42,996 bases of DNA, taken from Bacilli bacterium (GTDB lineage: Bacteria > Bacillota_I > Bacilli_A > RF39 > UBA660). Below are positions 6,844 through 15,511 of this stretch, one piece after another (position 1 is the stretch's first letter; each line of letters starts with the position of its first letter). A model generated the notes under the pieces. The model had not been told where the DNA came from. It searched no databases and saw nothing but the letters and a program-made list of their open reading frames with translations. The stretch is taken from contig JAFRZY010000029.1 of the NCBI GenBank assembly GCA_017442305.1, positions 1-42,996 of the forward strand, in the 5' to 3' direction. The position numbers and the translations under genes were made by a program.

Positions 6844-8949
6844 ATGAGAAATAAAAAGACAGTAATCACTGTAACTAGTATAGTAGCAGTACTCCTAGTA
6901 ATAATCGGAGTAACATATGCATACTGGTTAGTAACAAAAACTCAAACTAATCAAAACTTAATTAGTTCTGGTTGTTTAGATATAACATTAAATGGTGAGA
7001 AAAATGATATTGAGTTAACTAATCAATTTCCACTAAGCGATGAAGATGGAATGAAACTAACACCATACGAATTTACAGTAACAAATAACTGTACAACAAG
7101 TGTAGATTATCAAGTAAATTTGGAATCAATTGGAGATAGTACTAATGCCATAAAGGCAAGTGCTATTAAAGTAGCTTTAAACGATGAAATAAAACTACTA
7201 ACAGCTGGAGGAAATGCAGAACCAACTCTAAGTGAAGCATATGAATCAAATATGATTTTATATGGCACATTAGCTGAGTCTTCAGAAGAAACGACAGATG
7301 ATACAATAACATATGAATTGCGTATATGGATAGATGCAAATGCTCCAATAAGTGAAATGAATAAAACATTCACAAGTAAAATAAGTGTAACAGCAGGACA
7401 AGGAGTAATAAATCCATATAAAGAAGGAACACTAGCATATGATATTCTATCTAACTATGGAGGAGCAGATTCAATTTCAAAAATAAATACTAAATTAACG
7501 GCAGGAGATACTAATACAACATCTCAAAAAGAATATTGGGAACCTTATGCAAAATATTGGTATGGAAGCTCATATACATTTGACGAAGAAAATGGATATA
7601 CTTTATCAGGGGTATTAACTCAAGCAACATTAGAAGAATGCCGTAATGGCACAAAAAACTGTGGAAATTATACGTTTGCTAGAACTGAACCAGATTATAG
7701 TGGTATAGAAATATATGAAATAACATCATTTGGTACGGGATCAGCGGTATCAAACAGTGATGTAACCTTTAAAAAAATAAAAGCAACTAATACTTTTGCA
7801 AATGTAATTGGTGATGGTGAAGTCGGTTTATATAAAGCCAAAGATGATTTAGGAACAAGTTATTATTTTCGTGGAGATGTAGAAAATAATCATGTTAAAT
7901 TTGGTGTAGAATCAGTTTATCAAATAGTATATAATAGCGATGAAATAGTTTTTGAAACTAAAAAAGTAGACAAACAGTTTTCAAACATGGAAGAATGTAT
8001 GAATAGCGAAGAATTTAAAAATGCTGATGCTGAAACAGATTTAGATGTTTGGTGTGCAAGAGATACAGAAGCAACTGAGGAATCTTATATACTATTTTAT
8101 GATGTTGGTGGATATGAAACAAAAAAAATAACCGATACTGCGAAGTTTTCGAATAGTTTAGAATGTTTATCTAGTGATAAATATAACACGCTTACTGGGG
8201 TATATGGAGAAGAAAATGTGTGGTGCGAAAAGACAGGGGAAGGGAATCCAATTTATTGGCGCATCGTTCGAATTAATGGCGATGGAACAATCCGTATGAT
8301 TTTTGATGGAAACAGCGCTATAGTAGAAACCAAATATAACAACAACTATGATAATTCAAAGTATGTTGGTTATACTTATAATGATGGAACAGGAAAGCAA
8401 GCAGATAGTACTATTAAGGGTTTAGTGGATTCATGGTATAAAGATAATTTATCAGAAAAATATGGTAAATATATTGCTGATGGAATATTTTGCAACGATA
8501 GAGAAATAGCAGAAAAAGTAGAAGTGTATCCTGGTTTATATCATGAATACTATGCGCCTTATAATAGATTAAATAATCTATCCCCACAGCTTACATGTCC
8601 AAATAAAAATGATAGATATACAGTGAATGATAAAATTGGTAATGGGTTACTTACTTATCCAGTTAGTTTAATAACGGCAGATGAGGTAATGTTTGCTGGA
8701 TCATTGCTAAATAGCAATACTAGCAATGATCATTATATGTTCTCCGATACATGGACTATTAGTCCTGCGTTTCAAGCCGCCGAAAGTTATATACATGCTT
8801 ATTATTCAATTGGAAATGGGAAATTAGCAGATAAATATCTCGCTTGGACGTATGATGTTCGTCCTGTAATTAACTTAAAAGCCGATGTTAAGTTTACTGG
8901 TAATGGTCGAATAGATACAAATAGTCCATATGAAATAGTTATGGAATAA
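6844..8949 (+). CDS. Large surface protein, copy B
   Basis: This is a secreted protein of 701 residues. Residues 1-28 form a signal peptide/anchor (RNKK, hydrophobic core, VTYA-YW cleavage-like site) as in TasA/camelysin proteins processed by SipW-type peptidases. The N-domain (about 30-190) contains SSGCLDI, VTNNC and ITYELRIWIDANAP. A central region has Cys pairs (ECRNGTKNCG at 266-273), then two related inserts (about 370-404 and 428-461, each FSN..EC..S...VWC). The C-domain starts at WRIVRINGDG (472-481) and ends RPVINLKADVKFTG. It stands alone between serS and miaB with its own G8 promoter. The function is unknown; an adhesin or antigenically varied coat protein is inferred. Confidence 0.85.
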   Translation: MRNKKTVITVTSIVAVLLVIIGVTYAYWLVTKTQTNQNLISSGCLDITLNGEKNDIELTNQFPLSDEDGMKLTPYEFTVTNNCTTSVDYQVNLESIGDSTNAIKASAIKVALNDEIKLLTAGGNAEPTLSEAYESNMILYGTLAESSEETTDDTITYELRIWIDANAPISEMNKTFTSKISVTAGQGVINPYKEGTLAYDILSNYGGADSISKINTKLTAGDTNTTSQKEYWEPYAKYWYGSSYTFDEENGYTLSGVLTQATLEECRNGTKNCGNYTFARTEPDYSGIEIYEITSFGTGSAVSNSDVTFKKIKATNTFANVIGDGEVGLYKAKDDLGTSYYFRGDVENNHVKFGVESVYQIVYNSDEIVFETKKVDKQFSNMEECMNSEEFKNADAETDLDVWCARDTEATEESYILFYDVGGYETKKITDTAKFSNSLECLSSDKYNTLTGVYGEENVWCEKTGEGNPIYWRIVRINGDGTIRMIFDGNSAIVETKYNNNYDNSKYVGYTYNDGTGKQADSTIKGLVDSWYKDNLSEKYGKYIADGIFCNDREIAEKVEVYPGLYHEYYAPYNRLNNLSPQLTCPNKNDRYTVNDKIGNGLLTYPVSLITADEVMFAGSLLNSNTSNDHYMFSDTWTISPAFQAAESYIHAYYSIGNGKLADKYLAWTYDVRPVINLKADVKFTGNGRIDTNSPYEIVME

Positions 8950-8956
8950 ATAAAAT

Positions 8957-8987
8957 AGAAGGGTTTTAAAACTCTTCTTTTTTTGTT
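8957..8987 (+). terminator. Copy B terminator
   Basis: AGAAGGGTTTT / AAAACTCTTCT inverted repeat followed by T7. Confidence 0.85.
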
Positions 8988-9017
8988 ATAATACTTTCAT
9001 TGAAGTGAGTGATTATT

Positions 9018-10418
9018 ATGAATATGCCAAATATGCAAGAAGCTAAAATTAGAACCAAAAATCCAGTAAAGCATATTGAACAAGATTTAAAATTAGAAGA
9101 AAAATTTAAAGGTAAAAAGTATTTTTTAAGAACTTATGGTTGTCAAATGAATGTTCACGATTCAGAAGAAATTAGAAGATATTTAGAATTATTAGGATTT
9201 GAAGGAACTGAAGTATTAGAAGAAGCAGATATTGTTGTACTTAATACATGCGCAATAAGAGAAAATGCACATGATAAAGTATTTGGGTTTTTAGGGCGTT
9301 GTAAACATATTAAAAGAGATAAACCAGAACTAATAGTGGCAATTGGTGGTTGTATGAGCCAAGAAGAAAGTGTTGCCAATGAAATTAAAAATAAACATCC
9401 TTATGTTGATATAGTATTTGGTACTCATAATATTAATGAATTACCTAAAATGATTTTAGAATGTAATCATAAGCAAAATATTAATGTTTATTCATATGAA
9501 GGAAATGTATATGAAAATATAGAGTATAGTAGGGATTCTAAAATAACCGCTTGGGTTAATATTATGTATGGTTGTGATAAATTTTGCACTTATTGTATAG
9601 TTCCTTATACTAGAGGAAAACAAAGAAGTCGAAAGATAGATAAAATTTTAGAAGAAGTTCAAACCCTAAAAGAAGAAGGCTATCAAGAAATAACTTTGTT
9701 GGGTCAAAATGTAAATGCCTATGGTAAGGATTTAGAAGACAATGTTGATTTTGCAACACTTTTAGAAGAAACTGCTAAAATAGGGATACCTCGCATTCGC
9801 TTTGTAACATCACATCCATGGGACTTTACTGATGAAATGATTGATTTGATTGCTAAATATCCTAATATTATGCCGTATATTCATTTGCCTTTACAAAGTG
9901 GATCAAATAATATTTTAAAATTAATGGGTAGAAGATATACTAAAGAAGAATATTTAGAATTGTTTCATAAGATTAAAGAAAAAATACCTAATGTTGCAGT
10001 AACAACTGACATTATAGTGGGATTTCCTAATGAATCTGAACAAGATTTTTTAGACACTTTAGAAGTTGCAAATGAATGTAAGTATGACGGTGCTTTTACT
10101 TTTATCTATTCTCCTAGAGAAGGTACTCCTGCTAGTAAAATTAAGGATAGTGTATCTTTAAAAGAAAAAGAAGAACGTTTACAAAAGTTAAATGTTTTAG
10201 TAAATGAATATTCATTAGAAAATAATAAGAAATATATTAATAGAGTAGAGAATGTATTAATACTAGGGGAAAGCGAAAAAGATAAAAATAAAGTTTATGG
10301 TTATACCGAAACTATGAAATTAGTTAATGTAAAAGCAGATAATAGTGTAATTGGTAAAATTGTTCCAGTATTAATTACTGATGCTAAGAGTTTTAGCTTA
10401 GATGGAATTATAAATTAA
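9018..10418 (+). CDS. miaB: MiaB, tRNA 2-methylthio-adenosine synthase
   Basis: This radical-SAM methylthiotransferase adds the ms2 group to i6A37 of tRNAs. ATG 9018 is preferred over GTG 9009 because the GTGAGTGA ribosome site spaces better. The N-terminal UPF0004 domain binds the auxiliary cluster through Cys42, Cys78 and Cys112. The radical-SAM motif CDKFCTYC gives Cys186, 190 and 193, followed by VPYTRG. A TRAM domain forms the last about 65 residues. Its two Fe-S clusters depend on the SUF system nearby. Confidence 0.95.
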   Translation: MNMPNMQEAKIRTKNPVKHIEQDLKLEEKFKGKKYFLRTYGCQMNVHDSEEIRRYLELLGFEGTEVLEEADIVVLNTCAIRENAHDKVFGFLGRCKHIKRDKPELIVAIGGCMSQEESVANEIKNKHPYVDIVFGTHNINELPKMILECNHKQNINVYSYEGNVYENIEYSRDSKITAWVNIMYGCDKFCTYCIVPYTRGKQRSRKIDKILEEVQTLKEEGYQEITLLGQNVNAYGKDLEDNVDFATLLEETAKIGIPRIRFVTSHPWDFTDEMIDLIAKYPNIMPYIHLPLQSGSNNILKLMGRRYTKEEYLELFHKIKEKIPNVAVTTDIIVGFPNESEQDFLDTLEVANECKYDGAFTFIYSPREGTPASKIKDSVSLKEKEERLQKLNVLVNEYSLENNKKYINRVENVLILGESEKDKNKVYGYTETMKLVNVKADNSVIGKIVPVLITDAKSFSLDGIIN

Positions 10419-10446
10419 AAGCATAATGAAAAGTTATGCTTTTAAA
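10418..10446 (+). terminator. miaB terminator
   Basis: AAAAGCATAA-tgaaaag-TTATGCTTTT, a perfect 10-bp stem. Confidence 0.85.
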
Positions 10447-10495
10447 ATATCCAAAAATATATTATACTAGATATAGAATAAAATATGGTGATAGT

Positions 10496-11116
10496 ATGAA
10501 AAACAGATATAAATTTTCATTATTAATAATTGCTATACTTTTAGCATTTTCAATGACTGTTGGTACCAGTTATGCTTTTTGGAGTACCACTCATACTCAA
10601 ACCGGTACTAATGATGTTGCTGCAGGATGTTTAAAAATAGAAGTTAACGATTTAGATGTAGAAGGGCTTTCTACTAGTATTAATTTAACTAACGCATATC
10701 CTAAAAATGATGTTTTGGGATTGCAATCGAAACCATATACATTAACAATAAAGAATGTTTGTGATATTAAAGCTAGTTATACAATCTCTTTAAATACGTT
10801 ATCTAGTTCAGGCTTAACTGAAGGTGAAATAAAATATCATTTTGTAAAAACATCGCCAACTGAAACTTTTATGAATCCAGCTTTAATTAATACAATGGAT
10901 GTTTTAGAAATAAATTCAGAAATAGCAGCTGGTATAGATGGCGAAATCCATTCATCTTATGAATTAGCATCAGGAGTGTTAAATGGACAAGTAGAAAATG
11001 TAACTGATTCAGTAACATACAATTTGCGTTTGTGGATTGATAATGATGCTAGCAATAGTATTATGGGAAATACATATAAAGCCGCAATTGCGGTATATGC
11101 AGTGGCATCCAATTAA
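10496..11116 (+). CDS. Single-domain TasA/camelysin-like secreted protein
   Basis: The 206-residue protein is homologous to the N-domain of the large surface proteins and has nothing after it. It has a signal peptide (KNRYKFSLLIIAILLAF) with a TSYA-FW cleavage-like site. GCLKIEV, IKNVC and VTYNLRLWIDNDA follow, matching GCLDI, VTNNC and TYELRIWIDANA of copies A-D. The start is ATG 10496 with GGTGAT. The promoter has the same TATATTATACT -10 block as the G8 promoters but no TTGACA and no G run. A role as a fibre or matrix subunit, as for TasA, is inferred. No SipW peptidase gene lies in the window. Confidence 0.75.
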   Translation: MKNRYKFSLLIIAILLAFSMTVGTSYAFWSTTHTQTGTNDVAAGCLKIEVNDLDVEGLSTSINLTNAYPKNDVLGLQSKPYTLTIKNVCDIKASYTISLNTLSSSGLTEGEIKYHFVKTSPTETFMNPALINTMDVLEINSEIAAGIDGEIHSSYELASGVLNGQVENVTDSVTYNLRLWIDNDASNSIMGNTYKAAIAVYAVASN

Positions 11117-11147
11117 AAAAACACCTTATGGTGTTTATTTTTTTAAA
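11115..11147. terminator. Bidirectional terminator between the TasA-like gene and galE
   Basis: AAACACC-ttat-GGTGTTT is flanked by an A run and a T run, so it serves both converging genes. Confidence 0.85.
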
Positions 11148-12142
11148 TTCTTTTCAAAGTTCCAAGAATCTTTACACATATCTTCTAAAGATTTTTTGGC
11201 AACAAATCCTAATTCTTTTTCAGCTTTTTTAGTATCTGAATAACATTTTGCAATATCTCCCGGTCGACGTTCTGTAATTTGATACTTTATTGTTAAGTTA
11301 TTAGCTTTTTCGAAAGCTTGAATCATTTCTAAAACACTGTAACCTTTACCTGTTCCGATATTGTATATGTATAATCCTTTTTCTTCTTTAATTAATTTTT
11401 CTAAAGCTTTTTCGTGAGCAATAGCTAAATCAACTACATGAATGTAATCTCTAACTCCAGTACCGTCTAGAGTATCGTAATCGTTACCAAATACTTTTAG
11501 TTCTTCTAATTCGCCTTTAGCTACTTTGGTAATAAATGGCATCAAGTTAGCAGGAATACCTACAGGCTCTTCGCCAATTAAACCACTTTCGTGTGCTCCT
11601 ACTGGATTAAAGTATCTTAATATTGCAATATCCCAAGTGTTATCAGCAGCGTATAGATCTTTTAATATTTTTTCTACAAAGAATTTACTTGTACCATATG
11701 GGTTAGTAGTATCTCCAGTTTTAGATTCTTCGTTGATTGGTACATTATCAGGAGTACCATAAACTGTTGCGCTAGAAGAGAATACCAATTTTTTAACATT
11801 ATGACTATCCATTATTTCTAATAAAAATAGAATTGTTGAAACATTATTAATATAATATTTAACTGGTATTTTTGTGGATTCTCCAACAGCTTTAAATGCT
11901 GCAAAATCAATTACAGCATCTATTTGATTTTCTTCAAATATTTGATTTATTTTATCTTTGTTAATTAAATCTTCTTGATAAAATTTAAAATCTTTGCCTG
12001 TAATTTTTTTGATGTTTTCTAAAACCTCTGGTTTACTATTTGAGAAGTTATCGACAATTATAACCTCGTGATTATTGTTAAGTAGTTCAACTACTGTATG
12101 TGAGCCAATGTATCCAGCTCCTCCTGTAACTAATATTTTCAT
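11135..12142 (-). CDS. galE: UDP-glucose 4-epimerase
   Basis: GalE interconverts UDP-glucose and UDP-galactose for cell-surface glycans. The 335 residues form a short-chain dehydrogenase fold with NAD-binding GGAGYIGSH at the N terminus, the catalytic YGTSK motif near residue 150 and the GTGKGYSVLE substrate region. The start at 12142 has AGGAGGA, with a -10 TATAAT about 30 bases upstream. It is monocistronic. The nearby glycolipid glucosyltransferase (31159) uses UDP-glucose, but no operon link exists. Confidence 0.95.
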   Translation of the reverse strand: MKILVTGGAGYIGSHTVVELLNNNHEVIIVDNFSNSKPEVLENIKKITGKDFKFYQEDLINKDKINQIFEENQIDAVIDFAAFKAVGESTKIPVKYYINNVSTILFLLEIMDSHNVKKLVFSSSATVYGTPDNVPINEESKTGDTTNPYGTSKFFVEKILKDLYAADNTWDIAILRYFNPVGAHESGLIGEEPVGIPANLMPFITKVAKGELEELKVFGNDYDTLDGTGVRDYIHVVDLAIAHEKALEKLIKEEKGLYIYNIGTGKGYSVLEMIQAFEKANNLTIKYQITERRPGDIAKCYSDTKKAEKELGFVAKKSLEDMCKDSWNFEKNLKK

Positions 12143-12182
12143 ATTTATCCTCCTAATTTATTATACCAAATAAAAGATAATA

Positions 12183-12209
12183 AAAAAACTAGATATTTTT
12201 ATCTAGTTA
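12183..12209 (-). terminator. tRNA-Met terminator
   Basis: On the minus strand AACTAGAT-aaaaat-ATCTAGTT is followed by T residues. Confidence 0.85.
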
Positions 12210-12218
12210 CTTTATTAT

Positions 12219-12295
12219 TGGTAGCGAGAGAGGGGATCGAACCCCCGACCTACCGGGTATGAACCGGTCGCTCTAGCCAGCTGAGCTATCTCGCC
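12219..12295 (-). tRNA. tRNA-Met (CAT), elongator type, CCA encoded
   Basis: This is a complete 77-nt cloverleaf on the minus strand. The acceptor is GGCGAGA/TCTCGCT, the D arm AGCTCAGCTGGCTAGAGC, the anticodon CAT (12259-12261), the T arm GGGGGTTCGATCCCC, and 3' CCA is encoded. The body closely resembles the Bacillus subtilis elongator tRNA-Met. The weak first pair is G-U. Confidence 0.95.
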
Positions 12296-12314
12296 ATTTC
12301 GGTTGACAATTTGA

Positions 12315-12343
12315 ATTATATCAAATAATAATTAATTTAGCAA
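12315..12343 (-). promoter_or_regulatory. tRNA-Met promoter
   Basis: On the minus strand TTGCTA, 17 bp, TATAAT, about 20 bases before the mature 5' end. Confidence 0.75.
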
Positions 12344-12426
12344 CTTTTTTTGTATATTTTAAATTAATTATTTAAATTATAGTTGTTATAATATAAGCCT
12401 TTTATCCTTTTTGTGTGTATTAATTA

Positions 12427-12455
12427 TTGTTTTTGCTTATTATTTGGTGTAAAAT
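12427..12455 (+). promoter_or_regulatory. Promoter of the thioredoxin-like gene
   Basis: TTGTTT (12427-12432), 17 bp, TAAAAT (12450-12455), 20 bases before the start codon. Confidence 0.6.
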
Positions 12456-12475
12456 GAATATATGGAGTGATAACA

Positions 12476-13195
12476 ATGGAAAAAGACAAGAAGATATTAT
12501 TAGGAATAATTGGGTTGATAGTTGTAGTAGCTGCTGTAATAGTGGTGTTATTAGTAAAAGATAATAAAGTTGTTTATTCAGAAGATGAAGTTAAATTTAA
12601 AGAAGAATATGAAGCTTTAAATAATCAAGGGAATAATTATAATGATAAAAAGTATTTAGAACTAAATATTATTGAAGATAATAATGTGGTTTATGCAACT
12701 GAAGAAGAAATAGTAACAATACTAGAAGAAGGCGACGGAGTAATTTATTTTGGATTTCCTGGATGTCCTTGGTGTAGAGCAATGATTTCTCCTCTTTTAG
12801 AAATAGCAAATGAAAATGATATAAAAAATATTTATTATTTAAATATTTTGGAAATGCGTGATTCTTATAAAGTTGAAGATAAAAAAGTTCTTCGTACAAA
12901 AGAAGGAACCGATGCTTATTATAAGATATTAAAAGAATTAGAAGAATTTTTAAATGATTATAGTATTACTGATGCTAAAGGAAAAGAATATAAAACCGGA
13001 GTTAAAAGATTATATGCTCCAACTGTTGTAATGGTAAAAGATGGGGAAGTTAAAGCTTTTCACGAAGATGTTTTACCTTCATTAGAAGACCCTTATCAAG
13101 GATTAACTGCTGAACAAGATAAAGAACTAAGAAGTGTATTTACAGAAATGATTAATAAATATCACGGAAATGTTTGTACTAAAGAAGGATGCTAA
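12476..13195 (+). CDS. Membrane-anchored thioredoxin-like protein (CPWC)
   Basis: This is a probable extracytoplasmic thiol oxidoreductase of 239 residues. An N-terminal membrane anchor (about 7-27, MEKDKK in front) is followed by a thioredoxin fold with FPGCPWC, active-site Cys97 and Cys100, and the partner cis-Pro region YAPTVVMV. Two more Cys lie at the extreme C terminus (NVCTKEGC). The start is ATG 12476, preceded by GGAG. The insertion between the active site and the cis-Pro strand resembles bacteriocin-transport accessory proteins. The substrate is unknown, but the Cys-rich surface proteins in this window could be clients (inference). Confidence 0.8.
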   Translation: MEKDKKILLGIIGLIVVVAAVIVVLLVKDNKVVYSEDEVKFKEEYEALNNQGNNYNDKKYLELNIIEDNNVVYATEEEIVTILEEGDGVIYFGFPGCPWCRAMISPLLEIANENDIKNIYYLNILEMRDSYKVEDKKVLRTKEGTDAYYKILKELEEFLNDYSITDAKGKEYKTGVKRLYAPTVVMVKDGEVKAFHEDVLPSLEDPYQGLTAEQDKELRSVFTEMINKYHGNVCTKEGC

Positions 13196-13215
13196 GCACG
13201 TAAGTGCTTTTTTTC
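13195..13215 (+). terminator. Terminator after the thioredoxin-like gene
   Basis: GCAC-gtaa-GTGC followed by T7. Confidence 0.7.
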
Positions 13216-13261
13216 TTGTTTAAATATTTTATTTATCTTATAATAAATACAGGTGAGGTTT

Positions 13262-14536
13262 ATGAAGATAATAACATTGTTACCAGCAGATCAGTATATT
13301 GTTATCAATAAAACAATTCTAACTGAAATAGATAAAAAAAATCTTATAAATCTTTATGAACCGATTATTGGAGCTAGTGCTGTAAGTCTTTATTTAACTC
13401 TGTGGAGTGATTTAGATAAATTAGAACTAATGAGTATCGATTATACTCATCATCATTTAATGACTTTGCTTAAAATGGATTTGAATACTATTAAACTAAG
13501 TAGAGAAGCTTTAGAGGGTGTTGGACTTTTAAAAACATATTTTAAAAGCGGTAATATTAACAGTTATATTTATGAACTTTATTCTCCTCTTTCAGCTAGT
13601 GAATTTTTTAATCATCCAATATTTAATATAGTTCTTTATATTAATATTGGAAAAATGGAATATGAGATGTTAAAAAAACAATATAATAAAATTAATGTTG
13701 ATTTAAAAGAATATGAGGATATTACTAAAAGAATTGATGAAACTTTTGAATCGGTTAATAGTGAAATTAATGTGGATGCTAGAGAAAGAACTATAATGCC
13801 TGTTAGCACTATAAATGAAGTTGATTTTGATTTAATTATAGAAACTTTGCCAAAAAGTATTGTTAATAAAAGAACGTTTGATAAAAGAAATAGAGAACTT
13901 ATTAACAATTTGGCTTTTATATATGATTTAGATACTTTAAAGATTATTGAAATTTTACGAATGGTATTAAATGAAAATGGCTATTTGAGTAAAGAAGAGT
14001 TACGTAAGACCGCACGTAAATATTATCAATTTAATAACGGTGGATTGCCAACGCTATTATATCGTAGTCAACCAGAATATTTAAAAAGTCCGGTTGGAGA
14101 TAATACTAAACGGGGAAAGATTATTGGGGTTTTTGAAAATACGACTCCTTATGATTTTCTTAAAAATAAATATAAAGGCAGCAATCCTACTAGTAGAGAT
14201 TTAAAACTTTTAGAATCATTATTAATTGATTTAGAATTAAAGCCAGCAGTAGTTAATGTTTTAATTGATTATGTTTTAAGAAAAAATGATAATAAACTTA
14301 CAACTTCTTTTGTTGAAACAATAGCAGGTCAGTGGAAAAGAGCGGGAATAGAAACAGCTCGTGATGCTATGGACATCGCAGCGAAAGAACATAAAAAATA
14401 TAATAAACAAATTGCCTCAAAGACAAATATTAAGAAAATAGAAGAACCAGTATGGTTTAATAAAGAAATAGAAAAAGAAGAAATTACAGATGAAGAAAAA
14501 GAGGAATTAGCAGAATTATTAAAAGAATTTAGGTGA
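13262..14536 (+). CDS. dnaB: Replication initiation / membrane attachment protein DnaB (Firmicutes type)
   Basis: This is the helicase co-loader used with DnaI at the chromosomal origin and during replication restart, not the E. coli DnaB helicase. Start ATG 13262 follows AGGTGAGG. The 424 residues show the winged-helix N-domain (LLPADQYIVINKT, then LYEPIIGASAVSLYLTLW) and a C-terminal DnaB/DnaD domain around 280-390 (YDFLKNKYKGSNPTSRDLKLLESLL, split here only by reading). The end is Glu-rich. dnaI follows after four bases, the usual order. Confidence 0.9.
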   Translation: MKIITLLPADQYIVINKTILTEIDKKNLINLYEPIIGASAVSLYLTLWSDLDKLELMSIDYTHHHLMTLLKMDLNTIKLSREALEGVGLLKTYFKSGNINSYIYELYSPLSASEFFNHPIFNIVLYINIGKMEYEMLKKQYNKINVDLKEYEDITKRIDETFESVNSEINVDARERTIMPVSTINEVDFDLIIETLPKSIVNKRTFDKRNRELINNLAFIYDLDTLKIIEILRMVLNENGYLSKEELRKTARKYYQFNNGGLPTLLYRSQPEYLKSPVGDNTKRGKIIGVFENTTPYDFLKNKYKGSNPTSRDLKLLESLLIDLELKPAVVNVLIDYVLRKNDNKLTTSFVETIAGQWKRAGIETARDAMDIAAKEHKKYNKQIASKTNIKKIEEPVWFNKEIEKEEITDEEKEELAELLKEFR

Positions 14537-14540
14537 TAAG

Positions 14541-15431
14541 ATGCAAAATTTAGAGTTGGGTAATAAAGATAAAATCAACAAAGGTTTAAAAGAAACTTTT
14601 GAGAAAGCTAAAGAAAATCCGAAATTTGTAAGGTTAGTTAAAAGTTTAAAAGTAAATGATGAATGCGCTATGCGATACACATCAAAACTAGAAGACACTT
14701 TAGAAGAGCTTAAACACTGTGATGGTTGTAGAGGACTTTTTGAATGCCAAAATAGAGTTGAAGGTCATGTTTATTATCCTTGTGCAGATGAAAATAAAAT
14801 AATGTTTTCTTATGCTCCTTGTAAATACTATAAAGAATGTCAAAGAAATATTGATAATAAAATGACTAGCAGTAAAGAACTTGCAACAGCTCGAATTAAA
14901 GATATTGATATTGAAGACAAAAAAAGAATTAAGTTAATTAAATGGATTAAAGAATTTTATGATAATTATGATAATGCTAAAAATATAAAAGGACTTTATT
15001 TACATGGTAGTTTTGGTGCTGGAAAAACTTTTATGTTGGCCGCTTTACTTAATGAATTAACTATTAATAAAAAAGTTAAAACAGAAATTGTTTATTTTCC
15101 TGAACTATTGAGAGACCTAAAAGAAGATTGGGATTTCTTTGGTAATAAAATGGAATATTTAAAATCAGTTGATATCTTACTTATAGATGATATAGGTGCA
15201 GAAAAAGTTACTGAATGGGGAAGAGATGAAGTACTAGGTACAATTTTACAAACTAGAATGAATAATAATTTGTGTACATTCTTTACTTCGAATTTAACAA
15301 TAGAAGAATTGGAAAGACACTTGTCTTTAACTAAAAATAGTGAAGATACAGTTAAGTCAAGAAGAATTATTGAAAGAGTTAAACAATTAACTGAAGATTT
15401 AGAACTAATAAGCGAAAACAGAAGAAAATAA
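14541..15431 (+). CDS. dnaI: Helicase loader DnaI
   Basis: DnaI is an AAA+ ATPase that loads the replicative helicase. The N-terminal Cys-rich region (Cys60, 63, 69, 81, 94, 100) fits the DnaI zinc-binding domain. Walker A is GSFGAGKT (156-163), Walker B LLIDDIGAE, sensor FFTSNLT. The length of 296 residues is typical. A GGTGAT ribosome site lies across the dnaB stop. The terminator overlaps the stop codon. Confidence 0.95.
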   Translation: MQNLELGNKDKINKGLKETFEKAKENPKFVRLVKSLKVNDECAMRYTSKLEDTLEELKHCDGCRGLFECQNRVEGHVYYPCADENKIMFSYAPCKYYKECQRNIDNKMTSSKELATARIKDIDIEDKKRIKLIKWIKEFYDNYDNAKNIKGLYLHGSFGAGKTFMLAALLNELTINKKVKTEIVYFPELLRDLKEDWDFFGNKMEYLKSVDILLIDDIGAEKVTEWGRDEVLGTILQTRMNNNLCTFFTSNLTIEELERHLSLTKNSEDTVKSRRIIERVKQLTEDLELISENRRK

Positions 15432-15447
15432 TTCTTCTGTTTTTTGT
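15416..15447 (+). terminator. dnaB-dnaI terminator
   Basis: AAAACAGAAGAA-aataa-TTCTTCTGTTTT and further T residues, overlapping the dnaI stop. Confidence 0.85.
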
Positions 15448-15459
15448 TTAAAACTATTA

Positions 15460-15488
15460 TTGACTCGACATTAATATTATATTATACT
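15460..15488 (+). promoter_or_regulatory. Promoter of the repeat surface protein
   Basis: TTGACT (15460-15465), 17 bp, TATACT (15483-15488), ahead of ATG 15512. Confidence 0.8.
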
Positions 15489-15511
15489 CGTAATAGAGAG
15501 TAGGGTTGTAA

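Noticed and set aside
12219-12295. tRNA-Ile2 or initiator tRNA with CAT anticodon
   Set aside because: The body, with GGCG acceptor start and the AGCTCAGCTGGCTAGAGC D arm, matches the elongator tRNA-Met of Bacillus. The initiator's C1-A72 mismatch type is absent.
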